37,219 nt of DNA from Candidatus Martarchaeota archaeon. Lineage in GTDB: Archaea > Micrarchaeota > Micrarchaeia > Micrarchaeales > CABMGC01. The number at the start of each line of letters is the position of its first letter. Positions within the stretch are counted from its first letter, which is position 1. Position numbers and translations under genes: made by a program. Where the stretch lies: NCBI GenBank assembly GCA_023379075.1, contig JAMCSO010000026.1, positions 1-37,219 on the forward strand, written 5' to 3'. Below the pieces are notes generated by a model. It did not search any database. It saw only the letters and a list, made by a program, of their open reading frames with translations, and had not been told where the DNA came from. Positions 15,599-23,787 of the stretch are shown here, piece after piece.

Positions 15599-17041
15599 AT
15601 GGGAGGTGGACTAAGACTCTATAATACCTTGACAAGACGACTAGAAGAGTTCCAGCCATTGGAAGACGGGAAGATAAGATTCTTTGTATGTGGACAGACT
15701 GTTTATGATGATGCACATCTGGGACATGCAAAAGCATACATTAATTTTGACATAGTAGCAAGATGGCTAAGGCATCTAGGATACACACTGCATTACATTC
15801 AGAACATAACCGACATTGACGACAAAATAATCACCAGGGCAAAAGAATCACACAAAGACCCCACTGCGCTCGCAAGAGAGTTCGAGTCCAGATTCATGGA
15901 AGACATGGAGAAGATAGGAGTGAAGAAGAATGTAGACCAGTATCCACGCTCCCACGATTACATAGATGAGATTGGTCTTCAGATAGGTCTACTGCTCAAA
16001 AAAGGATATGCATATCTTTTGGACGGAGACGTTTATTACGACGTATCCAAATTCGAGGATTACACAAAACTCTCCGGTATGAAGCTCGAAGAGCTTGAGA
16101 AGCATAGGATCGAGCCCAAAGTCGGAAAAAGAAACCCTTACGATTTTGCGTTATGGAAAGCCTCAAAAGAAGGAGAGCCAAGCTGGAAGATCTCCTTGGA
16201 TCTGAACGGAAAAGAGATAACTCTGGACGGCAGGCCAGGATGGCATATAGAAGATACCGCAATAACCCATGCAATATTCGGGCCACAGTATGATTTGCAC
16301 GGAGGCGCAATAGAGCTCATATTTCCTCATCATTCCAACGAGATAGCCCAAGCCGAAGCCGCTTTCGGCAAAAAACCCTTTGTTAAATACTGGTTGCATG
16401 CCGGAGTACTCAACATAAAGGGAGTAAAGATGAGCAAGAGCCTCAGAAATTTCATAAAGATACGAGATGTATTTCCATTATACTCAGCAGAGACTCTTAG
16501 GCTCTTGATATGCTCTACCCATTACAGAAAAGAGATGGACTATGACGAGAATCTCATAAAGAACGCCGGAAGGAAGTTATCTTACTTATATGCTGCCCTT
16601 GGCATATTTTATAATATGCGCGAAGGAGCCTCAAACAAAGAGGGCTCCGAACAGATAAAAAAAGAAACAACCCTGTTTGTAGACGCATTCACAAAAGCCA
16701 TGAACGACGATTTTAATACGCCCCAAGCATTGACAGAACTTACCCTTATAATTAATAAACTCAGAGAATTTGCCGAAACAAATAATGAGATCGATGCCGA
16801 AGCAAAGATCCATGCACTCTCATCCATTCTTAAAATGGCGAATACTCTTGGAATTCTCACAAACGAGGGTTACAAAACAGAGATAAGCACAACAGCAATG
16901 CACCTTATAAGTTATCGAGAACGACTTAGACAGGATAAGAACTTCGGGGAAGCAGATACTATACGTGAACGCCTCAAGAATGAGTTCAAAATACTCCTTG
17001 AAGATACAGAATATGGTACCATTTGGTACAAAGAGCAATAA
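15599..17041 (+). CDS. cysS: Cysteinyl-tRNA synthetase
   Basis: Class I synthetase charging tRNA-Cys. HIGH motif is HLGH (residues 40-43) and KMSKS is at 277-281 (GVKMSKSLRN). The zinc-site residues Cys31 (FVCGQT) and the FPHHSNEIAQ His/Glu pair are kept. The second zinc-ligand Cys of bacterial enzymes (WHIEC) is Asp219 here (WHIEDT). The 480-residue length is normal, with the DALR-type helical C-terminus. ATG 15599 begins MGGGLRLYNTL, matching the family start; a longer frame from 15443 runs through the preceding gene and is not used. The G-rich GGGAGGTGG lies just inside the coding region rather than upstream. Confidence 0.96.
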   Translation: MGGGLRLYNTLTRRLEEFQPLEDGKIRFFVCGQTVYDDAHLGHAKAYINFDIVARWLRHLGYTLHYIQNITDIDDKIITRAKESHKDPTALAREFESRFMEDMEKIGVKKNVDQYPRSHDYIDEIGLQIGLLLKKGYAYLLDGDVYYDVSKFEDYTKLSGMKLEELEKHRIEPKVGKRNPYDFALWKASKEGEPSWKISLDLNGKEITLDGRPGWHIEDTAITHAIFGPQYDLHGGAIELIFPHHSNEIAQAEAAFGKKPFVKYWLHAGVLNIKGVKMSKSLRNFIKIRDVFPLYSAETLRLLICSTHYRKEMDYDENLIKNAGRKLSYLYAALGIFYNMREGASNKEGSEQIKKETTLFVDAFTKAMNDDFNTPQALTELTLIINKLREFAETNNEIDAEAKIHALSSILKMANTLGILTNEGYKTEISTTAMHLISYRERLRQDKNFGEADTIRERLKNEFKILLEDTEYGTIWYKEQ

Positions 17042-17081
17042 TTTATATGTCCTCTTACATTGGAACAGATTACAGATAATA

Positions 17082-17089
17082 TTTAAATA
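17082..17089 (+). promoter_or_regulatory. TATA box before the 17.1-kb gene
   Basis: TTTAAATA lies about 39 nt before ATG 17121 in a very A+T-rich gap. It is a plausible core promoter for the short unknown gene that follows. Confidence 0.4.
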
Positions 17090-17120
17090 TAAGTTAGTAT
17101 AATACCTAATTAGTGTAAAA

Positions 17121-17627
17121 ATGTCTAGTTCAGCTACGGCGAAATCTGGTATTAAAGACACAAGCTCAAGACTCTCTGTTTTTCACGAAACGCAAAGAAA
17201 CGCAGACCGCGCACTTTACGATGCAATGCACGGCAAAGTCTCGCTCTCAGAATTAGTCCGTTCGATAAGAAGCGCCCATACGGGTGAGCACGAACTAGAA
17301 CAGAAAGCTGAAGCAGACTTAAACTTATTTAATTCAGCAGGACAATTATCTTTCGGGCAGCAGGTCAGAAAGTTCATAAGAGAGAATCCTCTACTCGAAT
17401 CAATGCATCAGAATCTGGAAGTCGGGGTAGCACTTATTGTGATAGGTGTGGCAAGATTATATTCAAGATTCTCAGAACACGGGTCTAGATCAAATGAAGT
17501 CAAAGCCGCTTCCCAAAACAACGCAGTTGAGGTTAAGAAACCTGCAACCAATGCAGAAACACCTGTTGTCGTTCTGTCTGCTATAAGGCGCGAAGGCGAA
17601 GAGGACAGACTTCCAGAAGCAGCCTAA
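17121..17627 (+). CDS. Unknown protein with one hydrophobic segment
   Basis: 168 residues with no family recognised. The N-terminal ~90 residues are polar and helical, rich in His, Arg and Glu (HETQRNADRALYDAMHGK). One moderately hydrophobic segment (LEVGVALIVIGVARLY, about residues 98-113) could be a membrane helix. The C-terminal ~50 residues are low-complexity and probably disordered (KAASQNNAVEVKKPATNAETP). A clear TATA box and ATG support it as a real gene. It stands alone between cysS and the large surface protein. Confidence 0.6.
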   Translation: MSSSATAKSGIKDTSSRLSVFHETQRNADRALYDAMHGKVSLSELVRSIRSAHTGEHELEQKAEADLNLFNSAGQLSFGQQVRKFIRENPLLESMHQNLEVGVALIVIGVARLYSRFSEHGSRSNEVKAASQNNAVEVKKPATNAETPVVVLSAIRREGEEDRLPEAA

Positions 17628-17903
17628 CCCTTAGCACTCTTTTTTATCTTAAGTGCACCTTACTTCTTAATCTTGTGAATATAAACCAAGATCGGTTACT
17701 GGGTGAAGAATGTAGCGTTGCCTCTCTTCTTTTATATTTTTTCCTGATTTCATCTTCCGCAACAGGTCATTATGCAAAGACCGCACCCGGTTGTGATAAA
17801 TATCTGGTGGCAAAATTCAGTTATTTCTATTAGTGAGCACTGCAGAAATAAAAAGGAGCTAAACAGGTACAGGTTATTTAAATTCTCAATATCATCAATA
17901 TCT

Positions 17904-20900
17904 ATGCTCCGAGAATATCTTATTGTAGCAACAATAGTATTGTCCCTGCTGATTACAGGAGCCAATGCGGTTTCTCCTCCTAATTCCATTATCACATACG
18001 TTCCAATATCTCTTACCAACAGCCAAAGCTCCGCATTCACATACAATTCCCAGGTGATGATATCAGTTAATTCGCTGGCGTACAAGAATCATGAGGCATC
18101 TAACCTCCGGAACATCGAGTTCTTCTATTTTAATGGGACGTTGATACCTAGTTGGCTTGAGGGAAATGCCACAGACGAGCTAAACGCAAAAAGCCTCTAT
18201 ACATCAATGAATACCATTTACTGGCTGAGGATAGTCCCTGCAAACACATTCCTTGCTGCGGATTCTTCAAACACTATATACATGGGTTTCGCTCCTGCCT
18301 CAAACAACCTGATTGACACGGGGATCACCGGCGAGGCCCCGCAACTGAGCTGCTCAGGTAATTCCGTAAATTCAATGGCATGCAATGGCACATACGCCCA
18401 ATATGACAATGGCGGAAACGTCTTCCCACTATATCTCAACTTCAACGGGGTTTCGCAACCCAGCGGCTGGACATCTGTTGACACCGGCGGAAGCTTCACT
18501 TTTGACAATGGGCTCATGGAATTCGCTGCGACTGGCGAGAGCGCAGCCATGTATGAGACAAACGGATTATACAATCCACAAGGCAATGTGATCGATGGCC
18601 TGTTCAGGTCTACTACATCTGGCTCCGATCAGCTTGTCGGTTGGACAGATAGCATTCCGACGGGCAATAATAACTCCTGGCGGGGCATAACCGGCAATGC
18701 CATCGGAGCAGGCGCTGGCGGAGGCTCTCCTGCCAAATTTGAACTCGTTTATGTCGACAACGGAATAAGTTCAAATGTAATGTATTCGGTAAATCCTGGC
18801 ACTCCCTTTGTGGCAAGCGCAAGCTGGCAGGGAAGCAGTGCAAGCGCAACATGGAATTATACAACTTCAGAGACAACGAACTCTGCAGTTTCAGAAAGCA
18901 GTGCATATCCGATGCTCTATGACAACAATGGCCAGACAGCAAGCTATCAATGGTTCAGGATGCGTCTCAATCCTCCGAACGGAGTAATGGCATCAGCACA
19001 ATTTAACAGCCTCGTCAGCCTCTTGCCTTCGCCTTCCATCTCCATTGCCAATGCGATCACGCCAAATTCAATAGACGTCGTTGTCAACTCTCCCTCTGAC
19101 AATGCGCTTGTAACTGCAACATGCTATTCTGGAGACACCTGTCAGATAGATAATTCCGCAGGCAATGTGCTTGCATCTGGCACTACTACTGCGACTCTCA
19201 CATACAACTCTCTGCCTTTGGGTTACTCCACTCTCTATGCAAACGATATAACTGACGGCATGGTCTCTGGCATTGCAAGCGTCACGAGGGTTACAGTTAT
19301 CAATTCCATCCCGTACACGTTCGTGAACAATGGCGATACGCCATTCTCGGCAAACACCTCGCTGAGCATAGACTTCAACGCCCTGGCCAACCAGAGCATA
19401 GAGTCAAACAGCCTGAATAACACATTGATATATTTCAAGAATGGCACTGTTGCGTATTCCTGGATTGAGGGCAACCAACTAAACCAATTCTCCCCAGCCA
19501 ACCAGCTCTACGAAGCAACAAATGTAATCATCTGGTTTAAGTCCCCACCATCCAACACATTCCTGCCTGCCGAAACAAAAGGGATTACCATGGCTACAGT
19601 GTATCTGGGCTTCTCAAATATCTCAAACAACATCATCGACGGCAACTTCACCGGCGAGGCACCATACCTGAGCAACAATTATGCAGAGTATGATAATGGC
19701 GGAAACGTCTTTGAGCTATATTTCAACGGAGATACTCCTATAAACAACTTTACCGTTGGCAACGGCTTCACTCTGACTCATGCTAGTGGTGTTACCATAA
19801 ACAATGAGGTAGTAAATGCGCTTCAAGTGCAGGGTTCATGCAGCTATCCATGCCTTTCTTATGTATATAACAAAGGCGCGCCAAACAAGCCCACAACACT
19901 ACAGGCAGCTGTAGCCAACAACCACCACGGTTCCAACCTTGCATCTATAGATATACAGAATAGCAATACTGCCGAGTCGTCCACCACAGATCTCGAGGCA
20001 GTCTACTCTGGCTACAGCGGCGCAGGTTTCTCCCTGGCTTACATACAATCAGGATCCTACTATGCAAACATTGATTCGCAGGGGAGCGTGACGACCAGCC
20101 TAGACTTTTATACTGTATACTATACTGGCTCTTCAAACAGCAGCTTTAAAGGCAGCATCTCCCCAACACTATACTCTGGCGGGTGGAGCGGCACAGTATC
20201 AACGAACCCACTGGCATCTGACAATACTTTGTACATAGGGGACGGGGTAGGCAACAATCCCAGTACGCCCACGAACGAGTATATCGAGTTTGCGAGAGCG
20301 CTAGTCCCGACCCCCCAAGGAGAATCATCCTCATCTTCTTCTTATACATTGCCAATCATAGCTGCGCCTTCTCCTTCTTCACAAGTCGTCACACAAGGGC
20401 AGAATGCAACCATCAACGACTCAGGGCTTTCCAAAGGCAAGGCACCGTATTCCTATCAATGGTACGCGTCTGTAAGCAGCATTCCCACACAGACAGCTGC
20501 AAATGCCCTTGAAGCAAACACCCTGCTTGGTATCGGCACCACGAGCGGCAAGGCGCAGTCTGAGAACGCACTCTTCACTACGAATGTTGTGACACCCACA
20601 GGCACATACTACTTCATCTTATATGGTACAGATTCGTATGGAACCACTCTCAATACAACTGCCGCATCTGTAACTGTGGTCCAACAACCTTCATCAAGCA
20701 ATGGACCAAGCCCAGAGAGGCAGATAACAATATCAGACAACATAAACTCTGCTTCAGATTCATCAGCGCCCGTAATCACCCTCAATTCTATAAAATATTA
20801 TCAGAACCAGCTACCTGCCAAAATCTTTATAGGCCCAAATACTGCAAATGTGATCTTCTCCTGCTCCGTGATCATAGGCAGCAACACCTTCGCCTACCAG

Positions 20901-21635
20901 AGCGATGTCTATGGGCTTGGGGAGGGATATTTTTGCAACCAGACATACATGACTTCTGTAGCTAACATTGAGGTTATATATGCAATGGAAAGCAGCACTA
21001 CGACTACTACAACAACGTCTATCACGACCTCAGCATCAACCACCACTTCAACAGTCTCTTCCACCACCATACCTTCTACTACAATCATCCCAATTCTGCC
21101 AATACCTGAATTTGAGCACTTGCTCGTTAACATATCAGCAGATTCACCAGCAACAATAAACATTACCGCATATGGCATACAGCTCGCCTTGATGACCACA
21201 TCGAACGTAATCACTCCTGTCAACGTGACCATATCAAATGTAACTAGGTACAGCTCCACACCGAGAAATTACAGTAAGATAGCCGTATTCGAACTTAATG
21301 AATCGCCTTCAGAGAACATAAGCGTCAACGTCGCCTTCTCGTTTGAGTGCAGTGCTGGACACACTCCCGTACCATTCATGCTTGTGAATGGGACATGGCA
21401 GCAGGTATACAACGCAGTGGCGCTGCAGAATCCTTGCAGGATAACCTTACTGGCACCATCAGGGCATCAGGTTGGCATATTCCAACCTGCGTCATCTTCA
21501 TCAAATGTGCCAACAGAAAATGTCTCGGAAACCACGACCAACTACTACCTAACTTACGCCACAGTTGCCATAATCAGCATACTAATACTATTCACGTACA
21601 CGAGAAGAAGGAAAAGGAAAGCATCACAATCATGA
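17904..21635 (+). CDS. Large surface glycoprotein with duplicated DUF2341-like domains
   Basis: Secreted, membrane-anchored protein of 1243 residues. ATG 17904 gives a clean signal peptide (YLIVATIVLSLLITGANA, then VSPP). Two related units follow, at about 29-360 and 465-805. Each starts with a DUF2341-like domain (IPSWLEGN / AYSWIEGN; YDNGGNVF in both) and continues with a lectin-like beta-sandwich. An Ig-like segment is at about 815-928 (YSYQWYAS). A Thr/Ser-rich stalk is near 1029-1058, a further beta domain spans 1069-1192, and a transmembrane helix (about 1217-1233) ends in RRRKRK. Cysteines are few and N-glycosylation sequons many. It is probably an S-layer, adhesin or contact protein; that role is inferred. 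The nearest upstream intergenic region (17628-17903) holds only A+T-rich sequence. Confidence 0.85.
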   Translation: MLREYLIVATIVLSLLITGANAVSPPNSIITYVPISLTNSQSSAFTYNSQVMISVNSLAYKNHEASNLRNIEFFYFNGTLIPSWLEGNATDELNAKSLYTSMNTIYWLRIVPANTFLAADSSNTIYMGFAPASNNLIDTGITGEAPQLSCSGNSVNSMACNGTYAQYDNGGNVFPLYLNFNGVSQPSGWTSVDTGGSFTFDNGLMEFAATGESAAMYETNGLYNPQGNVIDGLFRSTTSGSDQLVGWTDSIPTGNNNSWRGITGNAIGAGAGGGSPAKFELVYVDNGISSNVMYSVNPGTPFVASASWQGSSASATWNYTTSETTNSAVSESSAYPMLYDNNGQTASYQWFRMRLNPPNGVMASAQFNSLVSLLPSPSISIANAITPNSIDVVVNSPSDNALVTATCYSGDTCQIDNSAGNVLASGTTTATLTYNSLPLGYSTLYANDITDGMVSGIASVTRVTVINSIPYTFVNNGDTPFSANTSLSIDFNALANQSIESNSLNNTLIYFKNGTVAYSWIEGNQLNQFSPANQLYEATNVIIWFKSPPSNTFLPAETKGITMATVYLGFSNISNNIIDGNFTGEAPYLSNNYAEYDNGGNVFELYFNGDTPINNFTVGNGFTLTHASGVTINNEVVNALQVQGSCSYPCLSYVYNKGAPNKPTTLQAAVANNHHGSNLASIDIQNSNTAESSTTDLEAVYSGYSGAGFSLAYIQSGSYYANIDSQGSVTTSLDFYTVYYTGSSNSSFKGSISPTLYSGGWSGTVSTNPLASDNTLYIGDGVGNNPSTPTNEYIEFARALVPTPQGESSSSSSYTLPIIAAPSPSSQVVTQGQNATINDSGLSKGKAPYSYQWYASVSSIPTQTAANALEANTLLGIGTTSGKAQSENALFTTNVVTPTGTYYFILYGTDSYGTTLNTTAASVTVVQQPSSSNGPSPERQITISDNINSASDSSAPVITLNSIKYYQNQLPAKIFIGPNTANVIFSCSVIIGSNTFAYQSDVYGLGEGYFCNQTYMTSVANIEVIYAMESSTTTTTTTSITTSASTTTSTVSSTTIPSTTIIPILPIPEFEHLLVNISADSPATINITAYGIQLALMTTSNVITPVNVTISNVTRYSSTPRNYSKIAVFELNESPSENISVNVAFSFECSAGHTPVPFMLVNGTWQQVYNAVALQNPCRITLLAPSGHQVGIFQPASSSSNVPTENVSETTTNYYLTYATVAIISILILFTYTRRRKRKASQS

Positions 21636-21689
21636 AGGTAATCCCGGCCTTCCCGAAAGCGATTTAATATACGGCCATCATACATATGG

Positions 21690-21960
21690 AATTCTAAACA
21701 AAGCCAGCCGCGATACTTGCAATTCATGCTCTGCAAATCTTTCTTTATCGATCCATAGCGCGGCTCTCTTCGCCTCTTGAAGCGCTGCATGTGGGTCTCA
21801 TCACTATTCGCAAGATCTCTAGATGCCATTTCGGCGCAGTCTGGCCTGCATCTAGATATAGCTTGTTGAAAGTCTCTAAAAGCCAACCCGAACCCGCGTT
21901 TTCTGATTTCCTGCTTGGTGTCTTGCCTCTGGTTTTGAACCCAGAGCCATAGATGCTAGA
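21690..21960. ncRNA. Candidate structured RNA, unidentified
   Basis: The 376-nt interval between the surface protein and tRNA-Arg has no convincing gene but holds several perfect inverted repeats: a 9-bp helix (21818-21826 with 21848-21856) around a 21-nt loop that has its own GGC/GCC hairpin; GCCGCG/CGCGGC (21707-21712 with 21759-21764) enclosing TTGCA/TGCAA (21717-21721 with 21732-21736); and a T-arm-like CTCTGG/CCAGAG hairpin (21927-21932 with 21941-21946). Two long minus-strand frames overlap here, but neither resembles a protein. Strand is unclear: the plus strand has a TATA-like TTTAATAT at 21663-21670, and the minus strand would be transcribed together with tRNA-Arg. I looked for RNase P and SRP RNA signatures and did not find them. 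Confidence 0.4.
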
Positions 21961-22011
21961 TTTCAATGGGGCTGCCGAGATCTGAACTCCTTGTGTCATG
22001 TCCCATAGAAA

Positions 22012-22086
22012 CGGGCATGACGGGATTTGAACCCGCAACCACCTGGTCCGAAGCCAAGTGCGCTATCCAAGTTGCGCCACATGCCC
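22012..22086 (-). tRNA. tRNA-Arg(UCG)
   Basis: Read on the minus strand it is a 75-nt cloverleaf: acceptor GGGCATG/CATGCCC, D stem GCGC/GCGC, anticodon stem CTTGG/CCAGG with loop CTTCGGA, and T arm GCGGG-TTCAAAT-CCCGT (outer pair G-U). The anticodon TCG corresponds to plus positions 22049-22051. The discriminator is G. No intron and no encoded CCA. A TATA-like element (TTATTATAG on the minus strand, about 22092-22100) lies just upstream. Confidence 0.95.
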
Positions 22087-22181
22087 ACATCTATAATAAG
22101 CTGTGCAGTAGCTAAATACCTAACTGAAGAGCGCAACACCAAACCTTTTAACTTTTCATGATTATGTATTAATGTGATTTC

Positions 22182-22661
22182 ATGGTTGCTATAGGCGAGA
22201 AGACCCCAGACGTTAATCTTGTAGATACAGAACTCAGGCATACAAATCTTTCAAAAGCGATAGCAGGAAAGCCTGCAATAATAGCATTCTTTCCAGGAGC
22301 CTTTACCAGCGTCTGCACTGCAGAGCTATGCAAGTTCCGGGACAGCATGTCTGAATTTAACTCTATCAACGGAAGTGTTTATGCGATAAGTGTAGACGGA
22401 CCCTTCTCAAACAAGGCCTTCAAGGAGAAAAACCGCCTGAACTTCACAATACTTAGTGACTATAAGCGCGAAGCGGTAAAACTGTTCGGTATAGAACTGA
22501 ATAATTTTGCTAACCTTTCAGGCTATACTGCTGCAAAGAGAGCTGTTTTCATAACAGATCATAAAGGAACCGTGCGCTACAAATGGGTATCTGATGATCC
22601 AACAGTCGAGCCAAATTACAATGAGATAAAGAGGGCATTGGAATCTGCAAGCAAGGAATAA
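22182..22661 (+). CDS. Peroxiredoxin (AhpC/TSA family)
   Basis: Thiol peroxidase that reduces hydrogen peroxide and organic peroxides. The active-site segment is FFPGAFTSVCTAELC, with peroxidatic Cys45 after the conserved Pro and Thr and a second Cys at 50. The rest shows the thioredoxin-like fold (VYAISVDGPFSNKAF, FTILSDYKREAVKLFGI, RAVFITDHKGTVRYKWV). At 159 residues it is close to 1-Cys/atypical 2-Cys types such as AhpE or Prx5; Cys50 might act as a nearby resolving residue. The reductant is not evident from neighbours. Confidence 0.93.
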   Translation: MVAIGEKTPDVNLVDTELRHTNLSKAIAGKPAIIAFFPGAFTSVCTAELCKFRDSMSEFNSINGSVYAISVDGPFSNKAFKEKNRLNFTILSDYKREAVKLFGIELNNFANLSGYTAAKRAVFITDHKGTVRYKWVSDDPTVEPNYNEIKRALESASKE

Positions 22662-22686
22662 TAAAAATGAACCAATGATTTATGCC

Positions 22687-23103
22687 TTATGCCTCTACTC
22701 TCTCAACCATCTCAAGTCCATTAATGAACTCTTCCCTTATTTTTCCAAGAAGCTCCTTGTATTCTTTTCTCTCCTCCTTCGGTATTATGTGAAATAGCCA
22801 CATGGAGAACAGGTGGTCATTGATGTTTGAATTTACAACCTCCTCAACATCACCCTCACTAATGTCCTTCCACTTATCATTAAATGCGACAGCAGTCTCG
22901 CCGCTTATTGCATCCTTATCAAAATCTCCATCTCCGTGTACATATTTAAACGTCTTCCAAGAATGGTTTGAGGACAAGGCAGCTATAAGCATAGCTTTTT
23001 TTCTGAATTCAGCATCTTCCTGACAAAAATTTTTTTTCTTCGCAACCTTTTTTACCACAGAAACAAAGTACCCGTATTTATTGAAGATCATCCTATTTGG
23101 CAT
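22687..23103 (-). CDS. Unknown soluble protein
   Basis: 138 residues with no recognised family. The N-terminus (MPNRMIFNKYGYFVSVVKKVAKKKNF) is basic, and the body is acidic and aromatic-rich (FKYVHGDGDFDKDAISGE, DHLFSMWLFHIIPKEERKEYKELL), ending in an amphipathic helix. No membrane segment or signal peptide. ATG 23103 is taken in preference to the upstream start at 23115; a later ATG at 23091 is also possible. It is convergent with the peroxiredoxin gene, 25 nt apart. Confidence 0.5.
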   Translation of the reverse strand: MPNRMIFNKYGYFVSVVKKVAKKKNFCQEDAEFRKKAMLIAALSSNHSWKTFKYVHGDGDFDKDAISGETAVAFNDKWKDISEGDVEEVVNSNINDHLFSMWLFHIIPKEERKEYKELLGKIREEFINGLEMVERVEA

Positions 23104-23300
23104 CCAATCAACCACACATTCCCTATCTTATTAGAGAGCATATGCTTAATAAGACTACTGATGAATACCTTCTATTCCGAGCATAATTGATGAATTTAAT
23201 CTTCGTTGTGCTTTCCTTACATCTAGTCTAAAAGTACCACTTGAAGAAAACCTTATATAAATATTCATTACAATTGTTAAATCTAATTGCATGTGATTGT

Positions 23301-23726
23301 ATGATAACAGGAATAGAAATAAGCAAGGTAGAAGCGAATAGGAATCTCAATGATGTTATATCTAACATGAAATTCAATATCAACTTCGATGATGTTAAAG
23401 TCGAGAACGAAACAGTGAACGTTGCGTTTACTTTTACTGCAGTATATGAGAAAGGCGAACCCAGCAGCGAAGAGACTGTCGGAGATCTCAAGATAATTGG
23501 AACAATAATATCAAAAGAGGGAAAGAAGGAGACAGAAGAAATCAGCTCAACATGGAAGAGCAAGAAAACACTTCCAATAAGGTTCGCAGAAGATGTCATA
23601 AACCTTCTCAACTTTGAATGCGGAGCAAGAGGCACCCTGGTAGCATACTCTATAGGATTTGCAGCGCCTCTCCCATTATCGAGGGCAAAGCTCCAAGAGA
23701 CTAATGTGGGTTCAGGAGCCGCATAA
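23301..23726 (+). CDS. Conserved beta-rich archaeal protein of unknown function
   Basis: 141 residues, starting MITGIEISKVEANRNL. Alternating charged and hydrophobic strands (INFDDVKVENETVNVAFTF, VGDLKIIGTI) are followed by a helix and a loop ending GFAAPLPLSRAK. The pattern resembles archaeal SecB-like proteins (a MJ0357-type fold), but I hold this only weakly. The ATG at 23301 begins the conserved block; a longer frame from 23241 adds a dissimilar N-terminus. It lies 61 nt upstream of polB and may be cotranscribed with it. Confidence 0.55.
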   Translation: MITGIEISKVEANRNLNDVISNMKFNINFDDVKVENETVNVAFTFTAVYEKGEPSSEETVGDLKIIGTIISKEGKKETEEISSTWKSKKTLPIRFAEDVINLLNFECGARGTLVAYSIGFAAPLPLSRAKLQETNVGSGAA

Positions 23727-23787
23727 TCCCGCTCTCTTTTTATTTTCTCTTTCAGGCACCATCTTTGGTGCACTGCCTGTGATTGTG

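Noticed and set aside
21808..21940. Permuted tRNA made from the T-arm-like hairpin and the downstream TCTTGCG
   Set aside because: The acceptor pairing is only 6 of 7 and the D-arm consensus (AGCCTGGTA) is absent.
21690..22010. RNase P RNA or SRP RNA
   Set aside because: I looked for GAGGAAAGUCC and ACAGAA (RNase P) and GGAAGGNAGCA-type SRP motifs on both strands. The matches are too weak or in the wrong order.
21745..22038. 97-codon minus-strand frame running out of tRNA-Arg, and an overlapping 110-codon frame
   Set aside because: They start inside the tRNA gene or in the structured interval, overlap in different frames and translate tRNA-like DNA (RVQIPSCP, GVQIS). No known domain.
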